Source: Persicobacter sp. CCB-QB2 (lineage in GTDB: Bacteria > Bacteroidota > Bacteroidia > Cytophagales > Cyclobacteriaceae). Taken from it: a stretch of 64,000 nucleotides of DNA. Within the stretch, counting starts at the first letter, position 1; each line of letters starts with the position of its first letter. Made by a program: the position numbers and the translations under genes. The notes under the pieces are model-generated. The model made no database searches, had not been told where the DNA came from, and worked only from the letters and a program-made list of their open reading frames with translations. The stretch spans positions 496,001-560,000 of the forward strand of contig NZ_LBGV01000001.1 of NCBI RefSeq assembly GCF_001274635.1, written 5' to 3'. Of the stretch, positions 1 to 9,902 are shown one piece after another.

Positions 1-39
1 AGGGGATTCAAAATGGTTATGATTGTTTAGGAATTGCTT

Positions 40-336
40 TTATACATTCGAAGTTATAGCCTGCAGAAGTTGAGGCTTTTGTGCTACTCCAACATTGCGC
101 CAAACGACTTCTCCATTCTTAAATAATAATAGTGTAGGAATGCTCTGGACACCATATTGGGCGGCAGCGGCCTGATTTTTATCCACATCTATTTTGATGA
201 TTTTGGCCTTTCCTTCTACCGCTTTGGCTACTTCGGAAAGAATAGGTGTCTGGGCTTTACACGGGCCGCACCAATCCGCATAGAAATCTACCAATACCGG
301 CTGGTCGCCGTTAATTAATTCTTTAAATTTTGACAT
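40..336 (-). CDS. trxA: thioredoxin
   Basis: This is a 98-residue cytoplasmic thioredoxin, a disulfide reductase that passes electrons to target proteins. The active site WCGPC is visible around residues 23-27, followed by the conserved cis-proline segment SIPT and the C-terminal FKNGE turn. I start at the ATG at 336, which gives the usual thioredoxin length beginning MSKFKEL. The frame stays open for 28 further codons upstream to 420, but those residues do not resemble the family. It is transcribed divergently from valS. The window holds nothing downstream of it beyond 39 bases. Confidence 0.95.
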   Translation of the reverse strand: MSKFKELINGDQPVLVDFYADWCGPCKAQTPILSEVAKAVEGKAKIIKIDVDKNQAAAAQYGVQSIPTLLLFKNGEVVWRNVGVAQKPQLLQAITSNV

Positions 337-512
337 TTTTATTCCTTTCTTTTCAGTGCAACATTTCGGCAAACGAAAAGCTACCCCCATTTTGTTTCGA
401 ATTGTAGTGTTTTTTTTCAACTATAAAGATAAAATGTACAGTAATGCCGTTCAGTGCCATATATCACAAAGGAATTTTAAGGGAAAAATGGAGTGCCGAA
501 AGGAAATTTTCG

Positions 513-520
513 TAATTTTG
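513..520 (+). promoter_or_regulatory. candidate valS promoter -7 box
   Basis: TAATTTTG matches the Bacteroidota -7 consensus TAnnTTTG and lies 49 bases before the valS start codon. I see no clear -33 TTTG at the usual spacing, so support is limited to position and the -7 match. Confidence 0.35.
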
Positions 521-569
521 CCGACTGCGAAATAATTATTTTCGGATTGAAGATAAAAAACAGTTTACC

Positions 570-3188
570 ATGACTTTATCAACAAAGTATAATCCTGCTG
601 AAGTAGAGGATAAGTGGTATCAGTATTGGTTGGAGAATAAATTCTTCGCCTCCAAGCCTGATCCAGAGAAAGAACCCTATACCATTGTAATCCCACCGCC
701 AAACGTAACGGGGGTATTGCACATGGGCCACATGTTGAATAATACCATTCAGGATGTCTTGATCCGTAAGAAGAGAATGGAAGGTAAAAACGCATGTTGG
801 GTACCGGGTACTGACCACGCTTCTATTGCAACGGAAGCCAAAGTAGTAAAGCTTTTGGCAGAGCAGGGCATTAAGAAATCCGACATTACACGTGAGGACT
901 TCTTGAAACACGCCTTCGAATGGAAGGAAAAATACGGTGGAATCATCCTGAAGCAGCTGGAGAAATTAGGCGCTTCTTGTGACTGGGACCGTACACGTTT
1001 TACAATGGAAGATGATTTGTCAGCGGCCGTGATTGAGGTCTTTGTCAAATTGTACAATAAAGGATTGATCTATCGCGGAATTCGCATGGTAAACTGGGAT
1101 CCCGTCGGTAAGACAGCATTGTCTGACGATGAGGTGATTCACCGTGAAGTTCAGTCCAAATTATATTATGTCAATTATCCTGTAGAAGGAGAAGAGGGGC
1201 AGTTCGTGACCATCGCCACTACACGTCCGGAGACCATTTTGGGTGACTCTGCGGTGTGTATTAACCCGAATGATGAGCGTTTCCAGCATTTGAAAGGAAA
1301 GCGTGTAATCGTTCCAATGGTGAACCGTTCTATTCCGATTATCGAGGATGAATATGTGGACATTGAATTTGGTACGGGTTGTTTGAAAGTAACCCCGGCG
1401 CACGATGTGAATGACTACGAATTGGGCATGAAGCACAATTTGGAGACCATCGATGTGATCAATGAAGATGGAACGATGAGCGAGGCGGCGCAATTCTTTG
1501 TAGGAGAAGATCGCTTTATCACGCGTAAGAAAATTGCCAAAGAACTGGATGCCCTTGGCCTTTTGACGAAGGAGGAAGATTATAAGAATAAAGTAGGATT
1601 CTCGGAGCGTACCGATGCGGTAATTGAGCCAAGAATTTCTACGCAGTGGTTCTTGAAAATGGCCGATTTGGCCAAGCCTGCTTTGGATGCGGTAATGTCT
1701 GATGAAATTCAGTTGCACCCACCAAAATTCAAGAATACTTACCGTCACTGGATGGAGAATGTACACGATTGGTGTATCTCCCGTCAGCTTTGGTGGGGAC
1801 AGCAGATTCCGGCTTACTATTTACCAAACAACCAAATCGTAGTTGCGCAAACTGCGGAAGAGGCTTTGGTCAAAGCACAGGAAATTGATCCTTCCTACAC
1901 TGCTGCTGATCTGAAGCAGGATGAAGATGTATTGGATACCTGGTTCAGCTCCTGGTTGTGGCCGATTTCTGTATTTGACGGATTCAAAGATCCTGAAAAT
2001 GAGGACATCAAATATTATTACCCAACCAATGACTTGGTAACAGGTCCGGACATTTTGTTCTTCTGGGTGGCGCGTATGATTATGGCCGGTACGGAGTTCA
2101 AAGAGGCGATTCCATTTAAGAATGTTTACCTGACCGGTATCGTTCGTGATGAGAAGCGCCGTAAGATGTCCAAATCTTTGGGTAACTCTCCGGATCCATT
2201 GGATCTGATTGCAGAATATGGCGCAGATGGTGTTCGTACGGGGATTTTGTTCTCTGCTTCTGCAGGTAATGATTTGCTTTTCGATACCAAATTGGTAGAG
2301 CAGGGACGTAATTTTGCCAATAAAATCTGGAATGCTTTCCGTCTGGTAAAAGGATTGGAAGTTTCGGATAGCATTGAAGCGGATCATTCCGCTACCATCT
2401 CCTGGTTCCGTAACCGTATGAATCAGGTGTTGGCGGAAATTGAGGATCACTTCGAGAAATTCCGTATTCAGGATGCCTTGATGGCGGCTTACAAATTGGT
2501 GTGGTCGGATTTCTGTTCCTGGTATTTGGAACTGGTGAAGCCAAATTATGGTGATCCAATCGACCGTAAGACCTACGAAGCGACCATCGCTATTTTTGAG
2601 GATCTGGTAAAAATGTTGCATCCGTTTATGCCATTCTTGACCGAGGAATTGTGGCATCAAATGGCGGAGCGTTCAGCAGAAGATGCTTTGATTGTGGCGC
2701 AATGGCCAGCAGGTGGTGCTTATGATGCCGACCTGATTGCGGCTACGCAAAATGCCTTCGATGTGATCTCTCAAGTGCGTAATGCGCGTTCTTCTAAAGG
2801 TCTAAGCCCTAAAGAAGTGTTGGACCTGCATATCAAAGGAGCGGAAGCGAATTATAAAGCTTTCGAAACGATGATCAAGAAGTTGGCGAATATCGAGTCT
2901 ATCGTTTATGTTACGGAAGCACCTGCCAATGCCACTTCTTTCCGTGTGAAGAATGATGAATTTTTCCTCCCAATGGAAGGCCAGATTGATGTAGAGGCAG
3001 AACGTGAGAACCTGACGAAAGAGTTGGAATATACGAAAGGATTCCTGAACTCGGTGATGAAGAAGTTGTCCAATGAGCGTTTTGTGAATAATGCGCCGGA
3101 GGCTGTGGTAGCAGCAGAAACTAAGAAAAAAGAAGATGCAGAAGCCAAAATTAAGACTTTGGAAGAAGCATTGAGCAATTTGGGATAA
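570..3188 (+). CDS. valS: valyl-tRNA synthetase
   Basis: This is an 872-residue class I aminoacyl-tRNA synthetase that charges tRNA-Val with valine in the cytoplasm. The HIGH signature appears as HMGH near residues 51-54 in the context [12 protein letters not shown], and KMSKS lies near residues 532-536. Between them is the editing (CP1) region with [10 protein letters not shown] and the aromatic WFSSWLWP segment. After the anticodon-binding domain, a C-terminal coiled coil rich in Lys and Glu (about residues 810-872) matches the ValRS tRNA-binding arm. Length and order are complete. It is a single gene with its own terminator, and the five-G run near 709-713 is intact here. Confidence 0.97.
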   Translation: MTLSTKYNPAEVEDKWYQYWLENKFFASKPDPEKEPYTIVIPPPNVTGVLHMGHMLNNTIQDVLIRKKRMEGKNACWVPGTDHASIATEAKVVKLLAEQGIKKSDITREDFLKHAFEWKEKYGGIILKQLEKLGASCDWDRTRFTMEDDLSAAVIEVFVKLYNKGLIYRGIRMVNWDPVGKTALSDDEVIHREVQSKLYYVNYPVEGEEGQFVTIATTRPETILGDSAVCINPNDERFQHLKGKRVIVPMVNRSIPIIEDEYVDIEFGTGCLKVTPAHDVNDYELGMKHNLETIDVINEDGTMSEAAQFFVGEDRFITRKKIAKELDALGLLTKEEDYKNKVGFSERTDAVIEPRISTQWFLKMADLAKPALDAVMSDEIQLHPPKFKNTYRHWMENVHDWCISRQLWWGQQIPAYYLPNNQIVVAQTAEEALVKAQEIDPSYTAADLKQDEDVLDTWFSSWLWPISVFDGFKDPENEDIKYYYPTNDLVTGPDILFFWVARMIMAGTEFKEAIPFKNVYLTGIVRDEKRRKMSKSLGNSPDPLDLIAEYGADGVRTGILFSASAGNDLLFDTKLVEQGRNFANKIWNAFRLVKGLEVSDSIEADHSATISWFRNRMNQVLAEIEDHFEKFRIQDALMAAYKLVWSDFCSWYLELVKPNYGDPIDRKTYEATIAIFEDLVKMLHPFMPFLTEELWHQMAERSAEDALIVAQWPAGGAYDADLIAATQNAFDVISQVRNARSSKGLSPKEVLDLHIKGAEANYKAFETMIKKLANIESIVYVTEAPANATSFRVKNDEFFLPMEGQIDVEAERENLTKELEYTKGFLNSVMKKLSNERFVNNAPEAVVAAETKKKEDAEAKIKTLEEALSNLG

Positions 3189-3211
3189 TGACTTTATCCT
3201 TATCATAATAG

Positions 3212-3244
3212 AAAGCGTAGCTCATTCCGGGTTACGCTTTTTTT
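3212..3244 (+). terminator. Rho-independent terminator after valS
   Basis: Inverted arms AAAGCGTA and TACGCTTT enclose a 13-base loop and run into eight T residues, 24 bases after the valS stop. Confidence 0.85.
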
Positions 3245-3383
3245 GTATGCAAAAGGGGCGTTAGGGGCTAGCGAATTAGAGGTGTTATTGGTCTGAAAAT
3301 AATTATAAATATTCTCACTTTTTATTGAACAGTAGTTTTGGTGGCAGGTTAAAAAAATGATTTAACCAATAATTTACTGACCA

Positions 3384-4271
3384 ATGAAAAACCTAACATT
3401 TTACCTTTGCCTGTTTGTCGCCTTTATTTTTACCCTATCCTCCTGTTCGGATGATGATGGTGATTTGCCCATTTCCGAAACTCTGGAAATTAATATTCCC
3501 AATCAGGATCCTGAGGAAGGTGTTGCCGTGATTGCCGGGCAACAGATCACGGTCGCATTACAGCTAAGGTCTACCGATAATAATCTGGAAACCTTTAGTA
3601 TTAATGGCCCCGGAATTGACATTACCTATGAGGATATTTTGGATACGGATGATGATGAGAATCTGGAGGGGATTCGTCCCGGTGATACTTATGATCAGGT
3701 GAATAAACAATCGGTTAATTATACCATGAATTATACCGTTTCCACTCAGGATATTGAAACGGCTATTGCAAATGATGGTACGCTGACTTATTTGTATACA
3801 CTTACTGACAAAGATGGGGAAATTACAGCAGAGGCGGTTTTTACGGTTCCCCAATATGCTTTCACCGATGAGCAGTCCATTACACTAATCTATAAAAGTA
3901 TTAATCAGACTGATGGAGAAAACCAAAGTGAGGAAGCCGGGATTGAGTATAGTGGGAATGATGTAGCGGCAAATATTGGAGAGATGATGGTGTTCAGCGC
4001 CACGGATATGGTGGAGGTTAGTCAGGAGGTTTATGATGCGGTCACTGCCGCGGATACAGATTCCTTCAGTGCTGCCAATACAGCTTATGAAGATGGCAGT
4101 AAGATAAGTGATATCGCGATTGGAGCCGATGCGGATTTTGAGGCTAAATATGTAGTGGTGAAAAAAGAGGAGGGGCAGTTTTCTGTGGTCCATTTCGAGG
4201 ATCTGGAATTTGCTCCCGGTGATAATCGGGCATCGATCAATTTTAAATTGATAGGTTTAGCGACAAATTAA
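3384..4271 (+). CDS. surface lipoprotein, paralogue of 7903-8778
   Basis: This is a 295-residue predicted lipoprotein of unknown function. The signal peptide is MKNLTFYLCLFVAFIFTLSS with the lipidation Cys in SSCSDDD; the acidic stretch right after the Cys resembles the lipoprotein export signal known in Bacteroidota. The mature part is acidic and beta-rich. It shares long conserved stretches with the protein at 7903-8778, for example STDNNLETFSINGPG against SSDNSLKGLVMSGPG, both ending FKLIG. The two copies flank a large sensor protein, so a role in its signalling is possible but unproven. Confidence 0.85.
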   Translation: MKNLTFYLCLFVAFIFTLSSCSDDDGDLPISETLEINIPNQDPEEGVAVIAGQQITVALQLRSTDNNLETFSINGPGIDITYEDILDTDDDENLEGIRPGDTYDQVNKQSVNYTMNYTVSTQDIETAIANDGTLTYLYTLTDKDGEITAEAVFTVPQYAFTDEQSITLIYKSINQTDGENQSEEAGIEYSGNDVAANIGEMMVFSATDMVEVSQEVYDAVTAADTDSFSAANTAYEDGSKISDIAIGADADFEAKYVVVKKEEGQFSVVHFEDLEFAPGDNRASINFKLIGLATN

Positions 4272-4304
4272 GACGGAAGTCTGAATATTCAGGATGAAAA
4301 CAAG

Positions 4305-4329
4305 AGCGGTCATTTGACCGCTTTTTTTG
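4305..4329 (+). terminator. Rho-independent terminator
   Basis: AGCGGTCA and TGACCGCT form an 8-bp perfect stem with a 2-base loop, followed by seven T residues, 33 bases after the lipoprotein stop. Confidence 0.9.
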
Positions 4330-4475
4330 TGGAAAAAATTACATAAGGAAGAGTTTGGGATCTCTTTGCAAACGTTTGTATTATTGTGATATGTATAAAT
4401 ATTGAGCTTAAATTTTTAATTTATTTAGAATATTTTAAATTTCTCCCCTATTTTTTACGTAACCCCCCAGCCAAC

Positions 4476-7400
4476 ATGTTAAATTTTTCCAGATTCTTAC
4501 CAGTGCTTTTGGTGTTCCTGGTACACCTACTTTTTTATTCTAATACGCTTGCCAAGCCCAATTTGACTTTTGAACGATACCCAACGATAAGGGGATTGTC
4601 GCATAATACGGTTAATGCTTTTGCCGAAGACGCGAATGGTTACCTTTGGGTGGCTACACAGGATGGGTTGAATAGGTTTGATGGAGCTAATTTTCAGCAG
4701 TTTAAAAAGCAAACAGTAGATAGCCTTGGGCTACGAGATAATTATCTAAATGCTTTATACCCAGATGGGAAAGCGGGTTTATGGACCGCCTCTAATAATG
4801 GATTTCTAAGTTATTTATCTTTTAAAACACAATATTTCCAACATTGGGCCATTAGCGAGGCAGTATTAACCCACTTAAATAAAACAGCTTCAGGGACTTT
4901 ATTGGTCGGATCAGATAATGGTCTGTATCATTATCATCTAGGAGAAAAGGCGCCGGAGCTATTTGAGGGAACAGCCGGTATTTCCATTGTGAATACTGTA
5001 GAATACAAAACGCAACAATTATTGGTCGCTACTGATCAAGGGCTCTTTCAGCTTCATCTCTCCTCAGGTAATTGGAGAAATTTGATAGAAATGAAGGAAG
5101 GGATTAATGCTTTGGTCTTTGATCAGGTTAATCAAAGGTGCATTTTGGCAACGAACTCCGGAATCTTTGAGTATCAGGTTGGGACTAAGACCTTGCAGCC
5201 ACTACTTTTTACCTCAGCGGAAACCATGGTGGAGATTTCTTCCCTGGAATTAAGAGGGGAGGATCTTTGGATTGGGGCTTATAATGGCTTGTTTGTAGCG
5301 AATTTGGAAAGTCAAACCGCCGCTTTGTATCAAAATTCCATGATGCCTAATTCCTTAGGGGATAATGAGGTTATGGCATTATTTGAGGATCATTTGGGGG
5401 TGATGTGGATCGGAACGCGATACAGTGGGGTGAATAAATGGGCTGCCGGGAAAGCATTCGCCAGTATTCGCAAAACCAAATCAGGCCTCCAGGACAATAT
5501 TCCGCGTGGTTATGTGGAGGATCTGTCAGGGAACTTGTGGTTTGGTTATGTAGGGAAGAACACCGTTTCAAAGTATAATTTTTCCAATCGCACTTTTGAG
5601 CATTTTGAAAATATGCCGGGAACCATTTATACCATTTTGCCAGAGGGAAATGGGAAGTTTTGGTTAGGCTCTTGGGGGGATGGACTGCTGTATTATGATA
5701 TGCCGCGTCAAAAAATTCTTGGCCATTGGAACAGTAAGAACAGTAATTTACCTCACGATGAGGTGCAGGATATCTTAAAAGATGAAAAGGGAAGGCTTTG
5801 GATTGCCTCTAGTGGTGGTTTGGCAGTTTTCGATCCGGTAAAAAAAGATTTTGTTTTATACCAGCAGCAGGAAGCAGGGAATGGCTTGGTGAGCAATTAT
5901 GTGCAGAATGGAACCGTTCTATTTTCTGATAATATTATCTGGGTGGGTACCTGGGGGGGCTTGTCCAAAGGTTATCTGAACGATGAGGGCTTGGTTGATC
6001 ACTTTGAAAATTTTCAGAATGTGGAGGGAGATGCTTCTTCTCTACCGGATTCCCGGATTATTTCTATGCTTGAAAAGGAAAACGGGCATTTGGTGCTGGG
6101 AACTTTCGGGGGAGGATTGTTTGAAATTGATCCGGAAGGCAAGGTGCTATGGCGTTTAACCAAACAGGATGGTTTGCCCTCTGAAGTGATTTTGGGCATT
6201 CATCAGGATTTGGAAGGACGGTTGTGGATGAGTACCACCCATGGACTGGTCCGGTATCAGGAGGAAATGCAGGAATTAGTTGTTTATGGAGAGAAGGATG
6301 GTTTGCAGGGCAATGAGTTTTTCTGGGGAGGGCATTATCAAATGCAAGATGGCCGGATGATTTTTAGTGGTACTAATGGTATGAGTTTTTTCGATCCGCA
6401 GGAAATAAAGGAAAACCCAGTAGCGGCCAATGTAATCCTTGAAAATATTTATTTGATGGGGAAAGCTTTGCGGGTAGGGGAGCAATTTCCTAATGGGAAG
6501 CAGGTATTGCCGGTGGTTCCTGCATTTTTGGAGAAAATTAAATTGAATCATCGTCAGAATATTTTGAAACTTCAATTTACCGCACTGCATTCCATGTCTC
6601 CTGAAAATAATAGAATTCGTTATCGATTAGTTGGTTTTGAAGAGGAGTGGAAGGAGACTTTAGGCGCAAGAAAAGAGGCGATTTACACTAATCTGGAAGC
6701 AGGGAAATATGAATTTCAGATGCAGGCAGCCAATCCGGATGGGGTTTGGGGCGCAACAAAAACTTTGGAAATAAAGGTGATCCCTCCGTTTTACAGTACC
6801 ATTTGGTTTATCGCTTTGGTCGTATTATTGATTTCCGCATTAGTGGTATGGGGAATTCGCTATCAGATTTATAATGAAAGGAGACAACAACAAAAACTGC
6901 AGGAGAAGGTCAATGAGGCGGTTGCGGAAGTAGAGGAACAAAAACAACTTTTGGAGGAAAAACATCAGGCAGAGGCTGTTCAGCGATGGATGAATGAAGG
7001 ATTGGCGGTATTTTCGGATGTATTGAATAAAAACCGGGATGAGGTGGCTTCCTTGTGTCAGGCGGTATTGTCCAAATTGGCGGTATATCTGGAGGGTCAT
7101 TTGGGGATGATTTACCTGTTTGATGAAGATCTGGGTGTTTTAAAACCTTATGCTTCCTATGGGGTGTCGCAAAAGGATTTTACGGTAGAGGTCGGCGAAG
7201 GCTTGATCGGAACCGTATTCAAGGATGGAGTGAAGAAACAGTTGGAGCGCCTACCGGAAAATTATTATCAATCGATTAATTCGGGCCTGGGCGCTTCTAC
7301 CTCCTGTGGGCTGTTATTGGTACCTTTAAAGTATGAGGAAATTGTGGTCGGGGTGATTGAGTTGGGGTATTTCGGTGAAATGAAAGCAGACTATGTATTA

Positions 7401-7628
7401 TTTGCTGAGCGTCTGGCGGAAATGATGACGCTGAGAATTAATGCGGCTCAAATGGCGGAGAAAACAGCCGACTTATTGGAGACGAGTCAGCAGCAGTCTA
7501 TGGAATTGCAGCAGCGCGAAGAGGAATTGCGTCAGAACCTGGAAGAGCTGCAGGCCACTCAGGAGGAAAGTAGTCGACACATAAAAGCCTTGGAGGAAAA
7601 GCTGGCGGCTAGTCAACAAGTGTCATAA
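4476..7628 (+). CDS. beta-propeller sensor with Y_Y_Y and GAF domains, no kinase
   Basis: This 1050-residue membrane sensor begins with a signal peptide (MLNFSRFLPVLLVFLVHLLF). About 700 residues of repeated two-component regulator propeller units follow, with motifs such as LWVATQDGLNRFDG and GRLWIASSGGLAVF. Next come a Y_Y_Y-like immunoglobulin domain, one TM helix (about 771-798), a coiled coil, a GAF-like domain (about 850-990) and a C-terminal coiled coil ending EELQATQEESSR. The periplasmic half matches hybrid two-component sensors, but I see no histidine-kinase, response-regulator or cyclase domain. In related proteins this final coiled coil usually leads into PAS or kinase domains, so the output is missing or a partner acts in trans. 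I chose the ATG at 4476 because it places the signal peptide at the N-terminus. Confidence 0.8.
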   Translation: MLNFSRFLPVLLVFLVHLLFYSNTLAKPNLTFERYPTIRGLSHNTVNAFAEDANGYLWVATQDGLNRFDGANFQQFKKQTVDSLGLRDNYLNALYPDGKAGLWTASNNGFLSYLSFKTQYFQHWAISEAVLTHLNKTASGTLLVGSDNGLYHYHLGEKAPELFEGTAGISIVNTVEYKTQQLLVATDQGLFQLHLSSGNWRNLIEMKEGINALVFDQVNQRCILATNSGIFEYQVGTKTLQPLLFTSAETMVEISSLELRGEDLWIGAYNGLFVANLESQTAALYQNSMMPNSLGDNEVMALFEDHLGVMWIGTRYSGVNKWAAGKAFASIRKTKSGLQDNIPRGYVEDLSGNLWFGYVGKNTVSKYNFSNRTFEHFENMPGTIYTILPEGNGKFWLGSWGDGLLYYDMPRQKILGHWNSKNSNLPHDEVQDILKDEKGRLWIASSGGLAVFDPVKKDFVLYQQQEAGNGLVSNYVQNGTVLFSDNIIWVGTWGGLSKGYLNDEGLVDHFENFQNVEGDASSLPDSRIISMLEKENGHLVLGTFGGGLFEIDPEGKVLWRLTKQDGLPSEVILGIHQDLEGRLWMSTTHGLVRYQEEMQELVVYGEKDGLQGNEFFWGGHYQMQDGRMIFSGTNGMSFFDPQEIKENPVAANVILENIYLMGKALRVGEQFPNGKQVLPVVPAFLEKIKLNHRQNILKLQFTALHSMSPENNRIRYRLVGFEEEWKETLGARKEAIYTNLEAGKYEFQMQAANPDGVWGATKTLEIKVIPPFYSTIWFIALVVLLISALVVWGIRYQIYNERRQQQKLQEKVNEAVAEVEEQKQLLEEKHQAEAVQRWMNEGLAVFSDVLNKNRDEVASLCQAVLSKLAVYLEGHLGMIYLFDEDLGVLKPYASYGVSQKDFTVEVGEGLIGTVFKDGVKKQLERLPENYYQSINSGLGASTSCGLLLVPLKYEEIVVGVIELGYFGEMKADYVLFAERLAEMMTLRINAAQMAEKTADLLETSQQQSMELQQREEELRQNLEELQATQEESSRHIKALEEKLAASQQVS

Positions 7629-7902
7629 ATCGGAGGGGTAGGAATGATTTTTTAAATTATTTCAAAAAAGGTACATGTGAGATTTCCAAATGGAACGAAG
7701 TCTCAGTACTTCATTTTCTTTGAGTTGTTAAGGGTAATTAAATGATAATCAGCATCTAATATTGATTTAATTTAAACATATTTTCTTTCTTTATTTTTAA
7801 ACTTACCTAAGATAGATAAAACTAATATTGAATTTGGTTTAAAAACTTAGCTCAAGTATAAATCTTCTTATTTCTTTGTGGAATATTTTAAAAAATAAGA
7901 AG

Positions 7903-8778
7903 ATGAAGAATTTTTTCTACTTGCCATTATTGGCGATGATGACTTTGGTATTTACCTCTTGCTCAGAAACAGAGGATATCCTACCGGACTCCACTACTGT
8001 TGAGATTACGGCTACTGGTACCCCTACAGGGGTGGTTACACCAGGAACTCAGATTTCTGTGGCTTTAAAGCTGCGCTCTTCGGATAATTCTTTAAAAGGA
8101 TTGGTGATGAGTGGACCTGGCGTGGAGCACACTTATGAGGATATTGCCAATACCGACAAGGATGAAATGCCTAAAGAAGGTTTGAGATCCGGAGATGAGT
8201 ATGTTTATACCAACTCCAAGCAGATTGATTATGTAATGAACCATACGGTTTCTCAGGACGAATTCGAAGCGGCTCAGGAGACAGGTAAAATGGTTTATGA
8301 GTTCATCCTTTCTGATAAAAATGGTCAGAAAACTACTTCTGTGGAGTTTGAGGTAGAGCAGGATAATTACACTTTCGTGGATGAAGAGGATATCACTTTA
8401 GTATACGTTAATATAAATCAGTCTGATGGTAGAAATGAGAGTGAGGCTGCCGGAATTAGATACACTGGAAATGATGTTGATGCAAACACTGGAAATATGA
8501 TGGTGTTCAGTGCCTCAGATATGATTGAAACAGATGTAGATACCTACCAATCTGTAGTTGCTGCTGATGAATCATCATACATGGCTGCAATGGATGCCTA
8601 TGAAAACGGTTCCAAAATTTCTGAAATTTCTATCAAAGCTGACAGTCATTTTGAAACGAAATATGTGATTGTAAAGAAAGAGGATGGTGATTTTTCTGTT
8701 ATTCATTTTACAGGATTAAGATTTGCTGCTGGTGATAATCAGGCAGACTTGACTTTTAAATTAATTGGAATAGAATAA
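7903..8778 (+). CDS. surface lipoprotein, paralogue of 3384-4271
   Basis: This is a 291-residue predicted lipoprotein. The signal peptide starts MKNFFYLPLLAMMTLVFTSC with the lipobox Cys followed by SETED. I chose the ATG at 7903 because the frame upstream (to 7876) adds residues that do not fit a signal peptide. It aligns over its full length with the lipoprotein at 3384, including the shared segments INQSDGRNESEAAGI and GNMMVFSASDM. Function is unknown. The 274 bases between the sensor stop and this gene are AT-rich and hold no gene that I can see. Confidence 0.85.
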   Translation: MKNFFYLPLLAMMTLVFTSCSETEDILPDSTTVEITATGTPTGVVTPGTQISVALKLRSSDNSLKGLVMSGPGVEHTYEDIANTDKDEMPKEGLRSGDEYVYTNSKQIDYVMNHTVSQDEFEAAQETGKMVYEFILSDKNGQKTTSVEFEVEQDNYTFVDEEDITLVYVNINQSDGRNESEAAGIRYTGNDVDANTGNMMVFSASDMIETDVDTYQSVVAADESSYMAAMDAYENGSKISEISIKADSHFETKYVIVKKEDGDFSVIHFTGLRFAAGDNQADLTFKLIGIE

Positions 8779-8803
8779 GCATAAAGCTTTTAGCATATTA
8801 AAA

Positions 8804-8830
8804 GGCGGCCAGTTGGTCGCTTTTTTTTTG
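8804..8830 (+). terminator. Rho-independent terminator
   Basis: GCGGCCA and TGGTCGC pair across a 2-base loop (one G-T wobble) and are followed by nine T residues, shortly after the lipoprotein stop. Confidence 0.85.
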
Positions 8831-8947
8831 GTAAGGAAATTTTATCACTTGTTATTGTAATAATTGAATCAATCGAATGAAAAAAATAATCATTTCAATT
8901 AAGGTGTGGCATTAATTTTGGCTTGTCAGAGGAAACAAACCTACTTT

Positions 8948-9442
8948 ATGATGAAAAAATTATCTATACTGAGTCTGCTGCTGGTGTTAGTAGGATTTTC
9001 CGCCTGTCATTGGGAGGAGCCTATTTCCGGAGCCATAATTACAGGGGTAGATTATAATATTCAGGATGGGCTGATCCTGCAAGAAGGGGAAGATGTTCCC
9101 GGGCTTAGGGTTAACATACAAACTGAAATGGGGCTGGAGTTACTCTTCGTGCAAGTGAATAAAATAGATGATAATCGGGACCGATCTCTTTACCATATCG
9201 AATTGACGAATGCAAGTGATGGAGATTTGATTAATTTTGGTTTAAAGAAATATACTTCTACGAGGTTATTCAATCCGGGACTGATCGGAGAAAGGGATTT
9301 GACGATGAATATTCGCAATATAGTGGCACAGAAATGTGTGTTGTACCAACAGGCACAAACGGAATATGCGATAGATATGATGGTGAGAGATCAGGGAGGG
9401 GTTGAAACTACCGAAACGCTTTATGTGACGGTTATGCCTTGA
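8948..9442 (+). CDS. small lipoprotein of unknown function
   Basis: This is a protein of about 164 residues. The signal peptide is MMKKLSILSLLLVLVGFSAC with lipidation at the Cys of SACHWEE. The mature domain is predicted to be beta-rich and ends ETLYVTVMP, which resembles an Ig-like fold closing strand. I start at 8948 (a second ATG follows at 8951); upstream codons are unlike a signal peptide. I do not recognise the family. It is the last chromosomal gene before the left repeat of the integrative element. Confidence 0.75.
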   Translation: MMKKLSILSLLLVLVGFSACHWEEPISGAIITGVDYNIQDGLILQEGEDVPGLRVNIQTEMGLELLFVQVNKIDDNRDRSLYHIELTNASDGDLINFGLKKYTSTRLFNPGLIGERDLTMNIRNIVAQKCVLYQQAQTEYAIDMMVRDQGGVETTETLYVTVMP

Positions 9443-9475
9443 TTTTGCCGGTTTATAGCGAAGGTATAAGTTCAC

Positions 9476-9495
9476 CTGCTCAGGCGGTGGACTTT
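9476..9495 (+). repeat. left direct repeat, candidate attL
   Basis: CTGCTCAGGCGGTGGACTTT is identical to 54900-54919. With one mismatch the match extends to TTAT on the right side. Here the sequence is also part of a terminator-like hairpin for the upstream lipoprotein (CACC, bulged T, GC, loop TCAG, GC, GGTG, then six T residues). At the right copy the left arm of that hairpin is lost. This is what insertion of an element into a terminator-type attB would leave. The tyrosine recombinase gene starts 408 bases inside the repeat. Confidence 0.7.
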
Positions 9496-9599
9496 TTTAT
9501 AAAACTATGAATGGGAAAATTATAGGAATAATCTAGTTCCCAATGAGGGTCTATTTGATTTGAGTGCTTTTTTATGAGTTAGATTACTTTCTTTTACAG

Positions 9600-9810
9600 A
9601 AAGACTTTATAGTATAAAATCTTCCACTTTAATAGTCCGGCCTTGATCAATGGGCGGATAGACAAAGGTGCTGCTGGCGACAAGAAGGCATCAGAGCGAC
9701 ATTTCAGCAATGTTTCACCAGTCTCCCGCCTTTTCCAACGCCTTGATGGATTCCGTCAGCAGGTTCTTTGTCCCGCCGACATTGATCACAGCCTTGATTT
9801 TTTTGTTTCG
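9600..9810 (-). pseudogene. possible remnant of an NAD-dependent epimerase/SDR gene
   Basis: Reading leftwards from about 9800, the minus strand encodes AVINVGGTKNLLTESIKA before a stop. After two stops a segment SSTFVYPP follows in the same frame. The order resembles the NVxGTxNLL and SSxxVY motifs of extended short-chain dehydrogenases. The stretch looks richer in G+C than its surroundings. It is short and broken, so it may be a decayed import or chance. The plus-strand frame across it resembles nothing that I recognise. Confidence 0.25.
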
Positions 9811-9902
9811 TTTTTTATCAAGGAAAATGAAAAGTATGCCTATTGCGCAATTAAGGATGATTTAGTAGTTTTTGATACACAGACTTTTAAAGCGATAAAT
9901 TT

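Noticed and set aside
1161..2660. Long minus-strand frames opposite valS
   Set aside because: valS is complete and typical, and the opposite frames show only mirrored composition.
9470..9498. Left repeat is only an ordinary terminator
   Set aside because: It does form a terminator-like hairpin, but an identical 20-mer at 54900 lacks the pairing arm, and an integrase lies directly inside. I keep the att interpretation and note the terminator role.
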